A stretch of DNA of 64,000 nt from Geobacillus subterraneus (GCF_001618685.1 NZ_CP014342.1:372001-436000), one strand, 5' to 3'; positions 19,742 to 28,623 are shown, counted from the stretch's first letter. The notes: generated by a model not told the origin, from the letters alone. A program made the numbers and translations.

Positions 19742-20667
19742 AGCCAGCGGCTGACGAGCAAGCCGATGGCGAGCAAAAAGCCAAACTGCGTATTCGTTTG
19801 AGCGGTGGCTTTCATCGCCGGCATCATCTCCGCCGGTTTCGTTTTGCCGATAAACCCGCGCGCCGCTGCCACTGCTTTGGGCACGCTCAGCAAGGCAAGC
19901 AGCGTCCAAAACGGCACGACGCGGAACAGCACCAGCGCCACAACCCAAAGAAACGCGGCGGCAAACATCATCACAAGCACGCGGATCGCCCAATCGCGCC
20001 CGACTAAAATGGCGAGCGTTTTTCTCCCCTTTTCGCGGTCGCCGTCTAGGTCGCGGATGTTATTGGCGAGCAAAATCGCGCCGACTAAAATGGCGACCGG
20101 AATGGCCACGAGCACCGCTTTCACGCTAACATCGCCCGTTTGGATAAAAAAGGAAATTAAAATGATGACAAATCCCATGAAAAACCCGGCCGCCAGCTCG
20201 CCAAACGGCGTGTAAGCAATCGGAAACGGCCCGCCGGTGTAAAAGTAGCCGGCTGCCATACAAACCGTTCCGATGACGGCAAGCCACCAGCTGCTTTGCG
20301 AGCAAATGTAAACGCCGATGAGCATCGCCGCTCCAAGGCAGGCGAACGCCAGCGCCAATACGGTTCGCGGCTCGAGGCCATCGCGGACGATGGCGCCGCC
20401 GATGCCGACCGACTCCGGCGAATCGAGACCGCGCTTATAATCATAATACTCGTTAAACATGTTGGTTGCGGTCTGGATGAGTAACGAAGCGATCAGCATG
20501 GCAGCAAAGAGCGAAAGGCGAACCGCCGTCTCGCCAAGCGCCAGCACCGTGCCGACGCATACCGGTACAAACGCCGCCGTCAGCGTATGCGGCCGCGTCA
20601 GCCGCCAAAAGACGCGCCAGTCGCGGCGGGCTGGCGGTCGATGATCGATATGTGTGGATGGCTGCAT
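19738..20667 (-). CDS. menA: 1,4-dihydroxy-2-naphthoate polyprenyltransferase
   Basis: Integral membrane UbiA-family enzyme attaching a polyprenyl chain to DHNA in menaquinone synthesis. About eight or nine hydrophobic helices are visible in 309 residues. The two Asp-rich motifs that bind prenyl diphosphate and Mg2+ appear as NMFNEYYDYKRGLD near residue 69 and NNIRDLDGDREKGRKT near residue 203. The ATG follows AAGGGGAAATCC. It is divergent from menF, so the membrane step and the soluble steps of one pathway are read from a shared 150-base region; a clear promoter lies at 20710-20738. Confidence 0.95.
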   Translation of the reverse strand: MQPSTHIDHRPPARRDWRVFWRLTRPHTLTAAFVPVCVGTVLALGETAVRLSLFAAMLIASLLIQTATNMFNEYYDYKRGLDSPESVGIGGAIVRDGLEPRTVLALAFACLGAAMLIGVYICSQSSWWLAVIGTVCMAAGYFYTGGPFPIAYTPFGELAAGFFMGFVIILISFFIQTGDVSVKAVLVAIPVAILVGAILLANNIRDLDGDREKGRKTLAILVGRDWAIRVLVMMFAAAFLWVVALVLFRVVPFWTLLALLSVPKAVAAARGFIGKTKPAEMMPAMKATAQTNTQFGFLLAIGLLVSRWL

Positions 20668-20709
20668 ATGGATTTCCCCTTAATGTTTCGTGAAAATATA
20701 GTCAAAATA

Positions 20710-20738
20710 AGTGTAGGAAAACGTTTAAGGCGTGTCAA
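20710..20738 (-). promoter_or_regulatory. Sigma-A-type promoter of menA
   Basis: On the minus strand TTGACA (20738-20733), a 17-base spacer and TACACT (20715-20710). Transcription would start near 20703, giving a 5' leader of about 36 bases. Confidence 0.75.
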
Positions 20739-20771
20739 CCCTTTCCGATAGATAAATGATTTCCTATTATA

Positions 20772-20777
20772 TATAAT
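20772..20777 (+). promoter_or_regulatory. Candidate -10 box for the menF operon
   Basis: Perfect TATAAT about 40 bases upstream of the menF start in the divergent region. No convincing -35 hexamer at 16-18 bases. Confidence 0.45.
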
Positions 20778-20816
20778 GGATGTAGGGGATGGAGAGGGAA
20801 TCTTACGAAAGAAAGC

Positions 20817-22202
20817 GTGAGGGTCGTGGCGATTGTATTTCAACATAAAATCCAACAACAACTGCACGAGCTGGCGGCGAGCGCCGCACGGCCGTTTGTC
20901 AGCTGGACGGAACCGTTGGAAGACATCGATCCGGTTTCTTTTTTTATGCAAGGACCGGCCTGCGGGTTTCGCGAGCGGTTTTTTTGGTCTGACCGAAGCG
21001 GCGGCACCGTCTTTGTCGGCCTTGGCTCGGCCTATGCGATCGAAACAGAGGAAACAGACGGACGGTTTCAGTATATCGAACAAGAGCGGCAACGATGGGC
21101 CGGACAGATCGAGCAGCACGGCGAAGCAGATATGCCGCCGCTGTTGTTCGGCGGGTTTTCGTTTGACCCGCACCGGCCGCCCGCTTCGGTATGGCGCGGG
21201 TTTTCAGCCGGAAAGCTCGTGGCGCCGGCTGTGCTTCTCTCGGTCAAAAACGGCCGGACGTTGCTGACGGTCACGCTGCCCGCTGGCGGCATGGAGCGGG
21301 ACATGGAACGAATCGGGCGGCTGCTTCGACGGATGGAGGAGCCGTTGCCGTTTTCAGCAGAGTTTCCGACTGTCATCTCGGATGAAGAAGAGGAAAAAGA
21401 GCGGTGGCTCGCGGCGGTTCATGAAGCGATCGCCTCGATTCGCACCGGCCGATTGGAGAAAGTCGTGCTCGCCCGCGCGCGACGGTTGGCGTTCAACGCG
21501 GTGATTGACGCCGCGTTTGTGCTCAGGCGGCTTCGCGAGCAGCAGCCGTTTGCCTATCTGTTTGCGTTTGAACAAGACGGCCGCTGTTTTATTGGCGCCT
21601 CGCCTGAGCAGCTCGTCCGAAAAGAAGGGGAGACGTGCCGCTCAGTGTGCCTGGCAGGGTCTGTGCGCCGCGGGGGCAGCGTGGCGGAAGATGAACAGCT
21701 TGGCGCCTGGCTGCAGGCGGATTCGAAAAACCGCGAGGAACATCAGTTTGTTGTGCGCATGATCCGAAGCTTGTTTTCGTCCGTTTGTGAGACGGTGGAG
21801 ATGCCGGCTGTGCCGCAGCTTCTGAAGCTGCCGCATATCCAGCATTTGTGCACGCCGGTCGTCGGCCGCGGCTGCCGGGAGCCATCGGTGCTGCGCCTTG
21901 TAGAACTGATGCACCCGACGCCGGCGCTCGGTGGAACGCCGCGCGAACGGGCGATGGAAGCGATCCGTTCCCTTGAGCCGCTTGACCGCGGGTGGTACGC
22001 CGCTCCGATCGGCTGGGTGGATGCGGACGGCAACGGGGAATGGGCGGTCGCCATTCGCTCCGGTTTGCTTGAGGGGAACAAGGCGACGCTGTTTGCCGGC
22101 TGCGGCATTGTCGCCCATTCGGATCCAACGAGCGAGTATGAAGAGACGAACGTCAAAATGGCCCCGATGTTATCAGCTTTAGGAGTGATGAACAATGACT
22201 AA
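20817..22202 (+). CDS. menF: Isochorismate synthase
   Basis: Converts chorismate to isochorismate, the entry step of menaquinone synthesis. Chorismate-binding domain features: GRLEKVVLARARRL near residue 212, FIGASPEQLV near 260, LMHPTPALGGTPRE near 363, and the C-terminal APIGWVDADGNGEWAVAIRSG. 461 residues, typical. The start is uncertain: GTG 20817 has only a weak purine-rich site (GAAAGAAAG), and GTG 20826 is an alternative. The 3' end overlaps menD by eight bases, so the two are translationally coupled. First gene of menF-D-H-B-E. Confidence 0.92.
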   Translation: MRVVAIVFQHKIQQQLHELAASAARPFVSWTEPLEDIDPVSFFMQGPACGFRERFFWSDRSGGTVFVGLGSAYAIETEETDGRFQYIEQERQRWAGQIEQHGEADMPPLLFGGFSFDPHRPPASVWRGFSAGKLVAPAVLLSVKNGRTLLTVTLPAGGMERDMERIGRLLRRMEEPLPFSAEFPTVISDEEEEKERWLAAVHEAIASIRTGRLEKVVLARARRLAFNAVIDAAFVLRRLREQQPFAYLFAFEQDGRCFIGASPEQLVRKEGETCRSVCLAGSVRRGGSVAEDEQLGAWLQADSKNREEHQFVVRMIRSLFSSVCETVEMPAVPQLLKLPHIQHLCTPVVGRGCREPSVLRLVELMHPTPALGGTPRERAMEAIRSLEPLDRGWYAAPIGWVDADGNGEWAVAIRSGLLEGNKATLFAGCGIVAHSDPTSEYEETNVKMAPMLSALGVMNND

Positions 22203-23955
22203 CGCGTTGTCATATTATGTGGCCGCCTTTGTTGACGGGCTGGTGCAAGCTGGGGTGACAGAAGCCGTCATCAGCCCTGGTTCGCGCTCGACGCCGCTTG
22301 CGATGGCGATGGCGGAGCATCGCGGTCTCCGCTTTTCGATGCACATCGATGAGCGGTCGGCGGCGTTTTTTGCCCTCGGCATGGCGAAAGCGAAACAGCG
22401 GCCGGTCGCGTTAGTATGCACGTCGGGGACGGCGGCGGCCAACTATTTGCCGGCCATCGTTGAAGCGCACTATTCGCGCGTGCCGCTTGTCGTGCTGACG
22501 GCCGATCGGCCGCACGAGCTGCGCGATGTCGGCGCGCCGCAAGCGATTGACCAGCTGCATTTATACGGCCGTTATGCGAAATGGTTTGTCGACTTGGCGC
22601 TGCCGGAAGAGACGGATTCGATGCTTCGCTATGCGCGGACGATGGCGGCAAGGGCCGCGGCCATCGCGGCGGGCGCGCCGGCTGGACCTGTGCACGTCAA
22701 CGTCCCGCTCCGCGAGCCGCTCGTGCCGATCATCGGCGATGACGTTTGGGAGCGGGTGCGCACCGTGGCGGAAACGCCGCAAATGATCAGCGGCTGTGCG
22801 ACGCTGTCAGCAGAAAACGCGGCGGTGCTCTATGAGCAGTTGGCCGCAGCCAAGCGCGGGCTGATCGTTTGCGGACCGCTTGACCAGCCCGGTTTTGCCG
22901 AGGCGGTGACGGAGCTGGCAAGGGCGCTTGATGTTCCGATTCTCGCCGACCCGCTTTCCCAGCTGCGTGCCGGTTCGCATGACAAAACGTATGTCATCGA
23001 CAGCTATGATGCCATGTTAAAAGACGAGGCGATCGCGTCAAAGCTCGTGCCGGACGTCGTGCTCCGGTTTGGCGCCATGCCGGTATCGAAGCCGCTCTTT
23101 TTATGGCTCAAGCAACACCGCTCGATCCGCCAAATCGTTGTCGATGATGGCGGCTGGCGCGATCCGACATTGTCGGCGGCATGTGTCGTCCATAGCAATG
23201 AAACCGTTTTTTGCCGCCAGCTGCTTGACATCGCCGAACCGAAGCGAAACGAGAGCGTTTGGTCGACGACGTGGCGGGAGATCAACGACATCGCCCGCAC
23301 CGTGTTGCGGGAGCACTTGCCGGCAGACGAATGGTTTGAAGGGAAAGTGTTTGCTGAACTTGCTGAGCTGCTGCCGGCGGGAGCCACGCTTTTTGTCGGC
23401 AACAGCATGCCGATCCGCGACGCCGATACGTTTTTCTTTGCCACGGACAAGCCGTTTCGCGTTCTCGCCAACCGCGGCGCCAACGGCATTGACGGCGTCG
23501 TCTCAAGCGCTTTGGGCGCAAGCTCTGTTGCGCAGCCGCTCGTGCTTGTCATCGGCGATTTGTCGTTTTACCATGACTTAAACGGCCTGCTGGCGGCCAA
23601 AATGCACGGGCTGCAGGCGACGATCGTACTGCTGAACAATAACGGCGGCGGCATTTTCTCCTTTTTGCCGCAGGCGCGCCATGAAGGGCCGTTTGAAACG
23701 TTGTTCGGCACGCCGACGAATTTGTCGTTTGCCCATGCGGTCGAGATGTATGGCGGCCGTTATGCGGCGCCGCACACATGGGACGAATTTCGCCGCCATG
23801 TCGCCGAATCGCTCGACACAGGCGGGCTGAACGTTATCGAAGTGCGCACGTCGCGCGCGGAAAATGTCCAAATGCATCGATTGTTGTGGAAACGTGTTTC
23901 CCAGGAAATCGGGAAATTTCTCGAACAAAAAGGAATGGAAGAGCCGTGGAACTGA
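22195..23955 (+). CDS. menD: SEPHCHC synthase (MenD), ThDP-dependent
   Basis: Thiamine-diphosphate enzyme joining 2-oxoglutarate to isochorismate, giving SEPHCHC. 586 residues. The N-terminal domain shows ISPGSRSTPLAMAMAE and the catalytic-glutamate-region MHIDERSAAFFALGMAK; the ThDP motif is GDLSFYHDLNGLL followed by NNNGGGIFSFLPQ (near residues 455-490). ATG 22195 lies inside the end of menF. The stop overlaps the menH start region by ten bases. No anomalies. Confidence 0.96.
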   Translation: MTNALSYYVAAFVDGLVQAGVTEAVISPGSRSTPLAMAMAEHRGLRFSMHIDERSAAFFALGMAKAKQRPVALVCTSGTAAANYLPAIVEAHYSRVPLVVLTADRPHELRDVGAPQAIDQLHLYGRYAKWFVDLALPEETDSMLRYARTMAARAAAIAAGAPAGPVHVNVPLREPLVPIIGDDVWERVRTVAETPQMISGCATLSAENAAVLYEQLAAAKRGLIVCGPLDQPGFAEAVTELARALDVPILADPLSQLRAGSHDKTYVIDSYDAMLKDEAIASKLVPDVVLRFGAMPVSKPLFLWLKQHRSIRQIVVDDGGWRDPTLSAACVVHSNETVFCRQLLDIAEPKRNESVWSTTWREINDIARTVLREHLPADEWFEGKVFAELAELLPAGATLFVGNSMPIRDADTFFFATDKPFRVLANRGANGIDGVVSSALGASSVAQPLVLVIGDLSFYHDLNGLLAAKMHGLQATIVLLNNNGGGIFSFLPQARHEGPFETLFGTPTNLSFAHAVEMYGGRYAAPHTWDEFRRHVAESLDTGGLNVIEVRTSRAENVQMHRLLWKRVSQEIGKFLEQKGMEEPWN

Positions 23956-24752
23956 ATGGAATTGGTTACCATGTGGAACAATATGGGGAAGGGGAGCCGT
24001 TGTTGCTGCTGCATGGGTTCACTGGGAGCGCGGATACGTGGCGGCCGCTCATTCCTTTTTGGCAGGACTTTCGCCTCATAGCGGTTGACCTCATCGGACA
24101 TGGGCGGACGGAGGCGCCCAAAAGCGCCGATCGGTACCGAATGGAGCAGGCGGCGGCCGACTTGACGGCGCTTCTTGATGAACTTGGCATCGAAAAAGTG
24201 AACGTGCTCGGCTATTCGATGGGCGGGCGGCTCGTTTTGAGCTTTGCTATGTGGCATCCGCATCGCATCCGCCGCTTAGTGTTTGAAAGCAGCTCGCCGG
24301 GGCTGAAGACGGAAGCGGAGCGGCGCGCGCGGCGAGAAGCCGATGAGGCGCTCGCGCACATGATTGAACGAAACGGCGTCCGCGCGTTTGTTGATCATTG
24401 GGAACAGCTGCCGCTCTTTGCCACGCAAAAGCGGCTTCCGGAGCCGGTGCGGGCGGCCATTCGCCGCGAGCGGCTTCGCCATACGGAGCAAGGGCTCGCC
24501 AACAGCCTGCGCGGGATGGGAACAGGCGTGCAGCCGTCGTGGTGGAAGCGGCTTAGGGAGATCCAAGCGCCTGTGCTGCTTCTTTGCGGGGAGCACGATG
24601 AGAAATTTTGCCGCATTGCTGCCGACATGCATGAACAGCTGGCGAACAGCGAACTCATCTGCGTGCAAGAGGCTGGACATGCAATTCATGTGGAACAGCC
24701 CGGCATTTTTGCTAAAATAGTAAGTGAATTCATTAAAAAGGGGGAAGTATGA
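23946..24752 (+). CDS. menH: SHCHC synthase (MenH), alpha/beta hydrolase
   Basis: Removes pyruvate from SEPHCHC to give SHCHC (ytxM in B. subtilis). GTG 23946, within the menD end, starts the natural N-terminus MELNGIGYHVEQYGEGEP. The alpha/beta-hydrolase features are LLLHGFTGS (oxyanion region), the nucleophile elbow LGYSMGGRL near residue 86, and the catalytic His in EAGHAIHVEQP near the C-terminus. 268 residues, normal. An in-frame extension upstream to 23778 exists but lies entirely within menD and is not needed. Confidence 0.92.
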   Translation: MELNGIGYHVEQYGEGEPLLLLHGFTGSADTWRPLIPFWQDFRLIAVDLIGHGRTEAPKSADRYRMEQAAADLTALLDELGIEKVNVLGYSMGGRLVLSFAMWHPHRIRRLVFESSSPGLKTEAERRARREADEALAHMIERNGVRAFVDHWEQLPLFATQKRLPEPVRAAIRRERLRHTEQGLANSLRGMGTGVQPSWWKRLREIQAPVLLLCGEHDEKFCRIAADMHEQLANSELICVQEAGHAIHVEQPGIFAKIVSEFIKKGEV

Positions 24753-25571
24753 ATGCCGTTTGAATGGGTGAAAGAGTACGATTATGAGGACATTATTTAC
24801 GAAACGTACAACGGCATCGCCAAAATTACGATCAATCGCCCGGAAGTACATAATGCGTTCCGTCCAAAAACAGTCAACGAGATGATCGATGCATTCTCGC
24901 GGGCGCGGGACGATTCGAACATCGGCGTCATCATTTTGACCGGCGCGGGCGGCAAGGCGTTTTGCTCCGGTGGGGACCAAAAAGTGCGCGGCCATGGAGG
25001 ATATGTCGGCGAGGACGAAATTCCGCGCCTGAACGTGCTTGATTTGCAGCGGCTCATCCGCGTCATCCCGAAACCGGTCATCGCGATGGTCGCCGGGTAT
25101 GCGATCGGTGGAGGTCATGTGCTCCATGTCGTCTGCGATTTAACGATTGCCGCCGACAACGCCATCTTCGGCCAAACGGGGCCGAAAGTCGGCAGCTTTG
25201 ACGGCGGCTACGGCGCCGGTTATTTGGCGCGCATCGTCGGCCATAAAAAGGCGCGCGAAATTTGGTATTTGTGCCGCCAGTACAACGCCCAAGAAGCGCT
25301 CGAGATGGGGCTCGTCAACAAAGTTGTGCCGCTTGAACAGCTTGAGGAGGAAACGGTCAAATGGGCGCAAGAAATTTTGGAAAAAAGCCCGACGGCCATT
25401 CGTTTCTTAAAAGCGGCGTTTAATGCGGATTCCGACGGTTTGGCCGGCATTCAGCAGCTCGCCGGCGATGCGACGCTCCTTTTCTATACGACGGAAGAAG
25501 CGAAAGAAGGAATGAGAGCGTTTAAAGAAAAACGGAAACCGGACTTCGGCCAGTTTCCGCGTTTTCCGTGA
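24753..25571 (+). CDS. menB: 1,4-dihydroxy-2-naphthoyl-CoA synthase
   Basis: Crotonase-fold enzyme closing the second ring by Dieckmann-type condensation of O-succinylbenzoyl-CoA. 272 residues. Landmarks: [70 protein letters not shown]-type region (bicarbonate/oxyanion site) and the C-terminal [13 protein letters not shown]. The ATG abuts the menH stop and has AAGGGGGAAG before it. It is separated from menE by a terminator-like hairpin, which may lower menE expression. Confidence 0.97.
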   Translation: MPFEWVKEYDYEDIIYETYNGIAKITINRPEVHNAFRPKTVNEMIDAFSRARDDSNIGVIILTGAGGKAFCSGGDQKVRGHGGYVGEDEIPRLNVLDLQRLIRVIPKPVIAMVAGYAIGGGHVLHVVCDLTIAADNAIFGQTGPKVGSFDGGYGAGYLARIVGHKKAREIWYLCRQYNAQEALEMGLVNKVVPLEQLEEETVKWAQEILEKSPTAIRFLKAAFNADSDGLAGIQQLAGDATLLFYTTEEAKEGMRAFKEKRKPDFGQFPRFP

Positions 25572-25578
25572 GAACGAA

Positions 25579-25612
25579 GAAGCAGCTTGATGTCCCGTCA
25601 AGCTGCTTCTTT
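25579..25612 (+). terminator. Hairpin between menB and menE (possible attenuating terminator)
   Basis: Perfect 12-bp stem GAAGCAGCTTGA / TCAAGCTGCTTC with a seven-base loop, followed by TTTACG. It sits directly before the menE ribosome binding site. The short T-tract suggests partial termination or mRNA stabilisation. Confidence 0.6.
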
Positions 25613-25633
25613 ACGATGAAAGGGGGAAAATGA

Positions 25634-27115
25634 ATGACAACGATGCCAAACTGGCTGAAGCAGCGGGCGTTTTTGACCCCGGAGCGGACGGCCATCAGTG
25701 ACGGAAAGCGGACGAAAACGTTCGCTGAGCTGTATGAAGCCGCCGCGAGCTGGGCGCGCCGCCTTGCCGGGGCGGGCGTCAAAGAAGGCGACATTGTCGC
25801 GGTGCTGATGAAAAACAGCGTGGAGATGATGGAGATCGTCCATGCGTTGTTTTTCCTCGGCGCCCGTGCGTTGCTGCAAAACGTGCGCCTTACGCCATAT
25901 GAGCTTTGTTGGCAGCTCGATGACAGCGGGGCGCGCGTCGTGATTGCCGACGACGATCTGGCCGGCCGCTTCGGCGGCGACGGGCGGGTCATAACGGTGA
26001 GCGCGCTCGCCGCGTTTGCCGAAGCGGACGTGTTGCTTAAAGAAACCTGCCATTTGGACGAGACGGCAACGATTATGTATACATCGGGGACGACCGGCAC
26101 CCCGAAAGGCGTGCTGCAAACATACGGCAACCATTGGTGGAGCGCTGTCGGCTCGGCGCTCAACTTAGGGTTGCACGAGCGCGACTGCTGGCTGGCGGCC
26201 GTGCCGCTGTTTCATATTAGCGGGCTGTCGATCGCCATGCGCAGCGTCATTTACGGCATGCCGATGCAGCTGCAGACGTCGTTTGACGCCAAGGCGGCCA
26301 ACGCTTTGATCATGGACGGCAAGGTAACCGTCATGTCGGTTGTGGCCGCCATGCTGCAGCGGATGGTGTCCGAACTAGGCGCAGCGCGCTACCCGGATAC
26401 GTTCCGCTGCATGCTGCTAGGCGGCGGGCCGGCGCCGCAGCCGCTGCTTGAAGCGTGCAAAAAAAAAGGCATTCCGGTATACCAAACGTACGGAATGACG
26501 GAAACGGCGTCGCAAATTGTCACCTTGGCGCCGGAATACAGCTTGACCAAGCTCGGCTCAGCCGGCAAGCCGCTTTTTCCGGCCGAGTTGCGCATCATGC
26601 GCGACGGGCAGCCGGCCGCGCCGTATGAAGCCGGGGAAATTGTCGTGAAAGGGCCAAACGTGACAAAAGGGTATTTGCACCGCCCGGAGGCGACCGAACA
26701 GGCGATCCGCGACGGCTGGTTTTATACGGGAGATATCGGGTATGTCGACGAAGAAGGGTTTTTGTACGTACTTGACCGCCGCTCTGACCTCATCATCTCC
26801 GGCGGCGAAAACGTCTACCCCGCCGAAATCGAGGCCGTGCTCCTCGCGCATCCGGCTGTCGAAGAAGCCGGGGTGACCGGCGTGGAAGATGAAACATGGG
26901 GGCAAGTGCCGTACGCGTTTGTGAAATTAAAGCAAGGGGCGGCGGCGGATGAGGACGAATTGAAGCAATTTTGCCGCCGCCGATTAGCTACCTATAAAGT
27001 GCCGGCGCGCATGTATTTCGTTCCTGCGCTGCCGCGCAATGCAGCGCAAAAACTGCTGCGCCGCGAGCTGAAAACGCTCATTCCGGAAGCAGAACAGCGA
27101 GCGCCCCGCCGATAA
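25634..27115 (+). CDS. menE: o-Succinylbenzoate-CoA ligase
   Basis: Acyl-adenylate-forming enzyme activating o-succinylbenzoate with CoA. 493 residues. ANL-family motifs: TIMYTSGTTGTPKGVLQ (A3, near residue 146), YQTYGMTETASQ (A5), GWFYTGDIGYVDEEGFLYVLDRR (A7/A8) and the C-terminal lysine region PRNAAQKLLRRELK, where the catalytic A10 lysine of AMP ligases would sit. ATG 25634 follows AAAGGGGGAAAATGA. It is the last gene of the men operon; the terminator overlaps its final codons. Confidence 0.94.
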   Translation: MTTMPNWLKQRAFLTPERTAISDGKRTKTFAELYEAAASWARRLAGAGVKEGDIVAVLMKNSVEMMEIVHALFFLGARALLQNVRLTPYELCWQLDDSGARVVIADDDLAGRFGGDGRVITVSALAAFAEADVLLKETCHLDETATIMYTSGTTGTPKGVLQTYGNHWWSAVGSALNLGLHERDCWLAAVPLFHISGLSIAMRSVIYGMPMQLQTSFDAKAANALIMDGKVTVMSVVAAMLQRMVSELGAARYPDTFRCMLLGGGPAPQPLLEACKKKGIPVYQTYGMTETASQIVTLAPEYSLTKLGSAGKPLFPAELRIMRDGQPAAPYEAGEIVVKGPNVTKGYLHRPEATEQAIRDGWFYTGDIGYVDEEGFLYVLDRRSDLIISGGENVYPAEIEAVLLAHPAVEEAGVTGVEDETWGQVPYAFVKLKQGAAADEDELKQFCRRRLATYKVPARMYFVPALPRNAAQKLLRRELKTLIPEAEQRAPRR

Positions 27116-27131
27116 ACGGGGCGCTCGCTTG
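27096..27131. terminator. Terminator of the men operon
   Basis: Perfect 13-bp GC-rich stem AGCGAGCGCCCCG / CGGGGCGCTCGCT overlapping the menE stop, followed by TTGATC. Very stable though the T-run is short; may serve both flanking genes. Confidence 0.7.
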
Positions 27132-27146
27132 ATCCCGCAGCCGGCA

Positions 27147-27347
27147 TTAAAAATCATCGTCCGCCAGTCCAAGCTCCGCCGCCCGATAGGCGACAAGCCG
27201 CTTAATATCGGGCGGCAACTGCTCCAATGAACCGAACTCGTACTGCCACAAGTTCGTGAAGGAGTCGATGCAAACCGGATAGGCCGCCGGATGGCGCTTC
27301 TTCATTTCCTCCTTGAACGCGTTAATGAGGCTGGCGCGCTTGTCCAT
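27147..27347 (-). CDS. Small conserved-looking hypothetical protein
   Basis: 66 residues, start MDKRASLINAFKEEMK at ATG 27347, with GAGGGGG six bases upstream (the ATG two codons earlier is too close to that site). It is soluble and mixed-charge, with an amphipathic first helix and a WQYEFGSLEQLPPDIKRLV segment. Good ribosome binding site and coding-like composition support a real gene. I do not recognise the family. It lies downstream of and on the same strand as a DUF1540 gene. Confidence 0.65.
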   Translation of the reverse strand: MDKRASLINAFKEEMKKRHPAAYPVCIDSFTNLWQYEFGSLEQLPPDIKRLVAYRAAELGLADDDF

Positions 27348-27413
27348 CGTCATCCCCCTCTAACTATGCAAGCGCCGCCCGGTCAGCCAGGCAGCGCTTG
27401 ACTTGCTTGACAG

Positions 27414-27575
27414 TTATGCTTCATCAGAAGGAACAAACGTTTTGCAATCCGTTTCCGTCGAATCGGACGCCATTTTTCCTGTATGGCTGACGACGTAAAT
27501 CGCCTCGGCGCTGCAGCGATTTCCTTCCGCCCAATAATGGCAGTTGCGGACTTCGCAAAGAACGTCTTTCGCCAT
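27414..27575 (-). CDS. DUF1540 domain protein (Cys-rich, spore-associated family)
   Basis: 53 residues starting MAKDVLCEVRNCHYWAEG, preceded by GGGGGATGACGA. The pattern of four cysteines (CEVRNC, NRCSA, TDCKTF) is that of the DUF1540 family, short Cys-rich proteins that may bind a metal such as zinc. Members are common in spore-formers. It is too short to appear in a list limited to 60 residues. It is encoded opposite longer spurious frames. Confidence 0.85.
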   Translation of the reverse strand: MAKDVLCEVRNCHYWAEGNRCSAEAIYVVSHTGKMASDSTETDCKTFVPSDEA

Positions 27576-27666
27576 TCGTCATCCCCCTTATCATAGTGAA
27601 ATCGCCTACACCAATAGTTTGCCGGCTTAGCCGCCATTTATGAGCGGAAAGGGGAAGAAACAGAGG

Positions 27667-27711
27667 CCGTTCTGTCGCCCGTCGCCTTGTTAAAGTCGGA
27701 ACGGTTTTTTT
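27667..27711 (+). terminator. Terminator-like hairpin with no plus-strand gene before it
   Basis: CCGTTC ... GAACGG with a 26-base loop region followed by seven Ts. No plus-strand gene is seen between the menE terminator and here, so it may be chance or end an unannotated transcript. Confidence 0.35.
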
Positions 27712-27730
27712 GAATGTGACAAAATGAAAA

Positions 27731-27749
27731 CATTTATCATTATCATTGA
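27731..27749. promoter_or_regulatory. Candidate Fur box 1
   Basis: CATTTATCATTATCATTGA resembles tandem TGATAAT-type Fur half-sites (minus strand AATGATAATGAT). It overlaps the -35 region of the DUF2325 promoter. Confidence 0.55.
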
Positions 27750-27775
27750 CATAGAAAATCATTCTCAATTAAAAT
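27746..27775 (+). promoter_or_regulatory. Sigma-A-type promoter of the DUF2325 operon
   Basis: TTGACA (27746-27751), an 18-base spacer and TAAAAT (27770-27775), about 35 bases before the DUF2325 start codon. The spacer contains the second Fur-like box, which is the usual arrangement for iron repression. Confidence 0.65.
27754..27772. promoter_or_regulatory. Candidate Fur box 2
   Basis: GAAAATCATTCTCAATTAA matches the 19-bp Fur consensus (GATAATGATNATCATTATC-like) in most positions and lies between the -35 and -10 boxes. Confidence 0.6.
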
Positions 27776-27809
27776 AGCAATAGAGAAAGCGATAAGGGAG
27801 GAAGATGTC

Positions 27810-28100
27810 ATGGCCTCATTGCTTGTTGTTGGTGCGGATCATTTAGGCAACATTACCGATAAATTAGCGGATTCCGGTTTCCGGGAAATCATTCATGTCA
27901 ATGGCCGAAAAGTGAATATGGTCAAGCGCGATATCCCGGAACATGTGGATGCCGTATTAGTGATGATCGATTACATTAACCATAACTTAGCGAAAAAAGT
28001 GAAAGAAAAGGCGAAAAGCAAAGACAAGCCCATTTACTTTGTCAAGCGGTCGTGGAGTTCGATTTATGCTGTGTTGGAGCAGCTGGAACAACATGCATAA
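27810..28100 (+). CDS. DUF2325 family protein, probably iron-regulated
   Basis: 96 residues, start MASLLVVGADHLGNITDKLA after AGGGAGGAAG. The DUF2325 family is a small Rossmann-like domain; the visible pattern is a first strand LLVVGADHLG, then IIHVNGRK, a central strand DAVLVMIDYINHNLAKKVKEKA and PIYFVKRSWSSI. No membrane helix or Cys cluster. Function is not established. The two Fur-like boxes over its promoter indicate repression by iron, so a role in iron or haem metabolism is an inference. A second gene follows after 18 bases. Confidence 0.85.
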   Translation: MASLLVVGADHLGNITDKLADSGFREIIHVNGRKVNMVKRDIPEHVDAVLVMIDYINHNLAKKVKEKAKSKDKPIYFVKRSWSSIYAVLEQLEQHA

Positions 28101-28118
28101 ACATGGGAGGCGGCAGCG

Positions 28119-28619
28119 ATGAGATATATACATCAAGAAACGCAAGGCGCTTGGGTTTATGCCGTTCACCGATTTCTCCGCCGCGTCGTCGAGGCGTATT
28201 GTGAAACAGCCCCTTCCTTGCGGTCGCCGTTTCAGCTGCTGAGGCTGATTGAAATGCACCGCCCGCTCCTTTCGTTGTCTCTCTTTCCTTCGCCATTGCA
28301 TTATGGCCTCGTGCTCGCCAAAGTGACGGACCATTTGCTGCAGTTTTTCGGTTCGGCGGAAGAAGCAGAATGCAAACCGCTGTTGCTTGTCGGCGGGGGG
28401 CATCAGGGAAGGGAGGAGGAATGGAGCAGTGCAAGCCTCTGCATCGTTTACCGCGACCGGGTGCGCGTATTGTTATGGTGCGAGGAAGAGGGACAAATCC
28501 GGCAATGCAAGGAAAGCATGCCGTCTTTATGCCGAAAGGCGGTCGGATTTTGCCCGCGCGAACTCGAATGTTGCTTTTTATGGACGGGCGGCCGCCGCAT
28601 TGAATGGATGTCTGCCTAA
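28119..28619 (+). CDS. Hypothetical protein in the Fur-box operon
   Basis: 166 residues, start MRYIHQETQGAWVYAVHRFL with GGGAGGCGG upstream. It is Cys- and Leu-rich (cysteines at about 27, 86, 109, 122, 131, 138, 146 and in an ECCFLW segment), with a central block of hydrophobic helices (LHYGLVLAKVTDHLLQFFG). No signal peptide, no clear membrane topology, no recognised domain. It follows the DUF2325 gene closely and ends at a terminator, so the two form one unit. Repeated Cys/His residues would allow metal or haem binding, but that is only a suggestion. Confidence 0.7.
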   Translation: MRYIHQETQGAWVYAVHRFLRRVVEAYCETAPSLRSPFQLLRLIEMHRPLLSLSLFPSPLHYGLVLAKVTDHLLQFFGSAEEAECKPLLLVGGGHQGREEEWSSASLCIVYRDRVRVLLWCEEEGQIRQCKESMPSLCRKAVGFCPRELECCFLWTGGRRIEWMSA

Positions 28620-28623
28620 TAAA

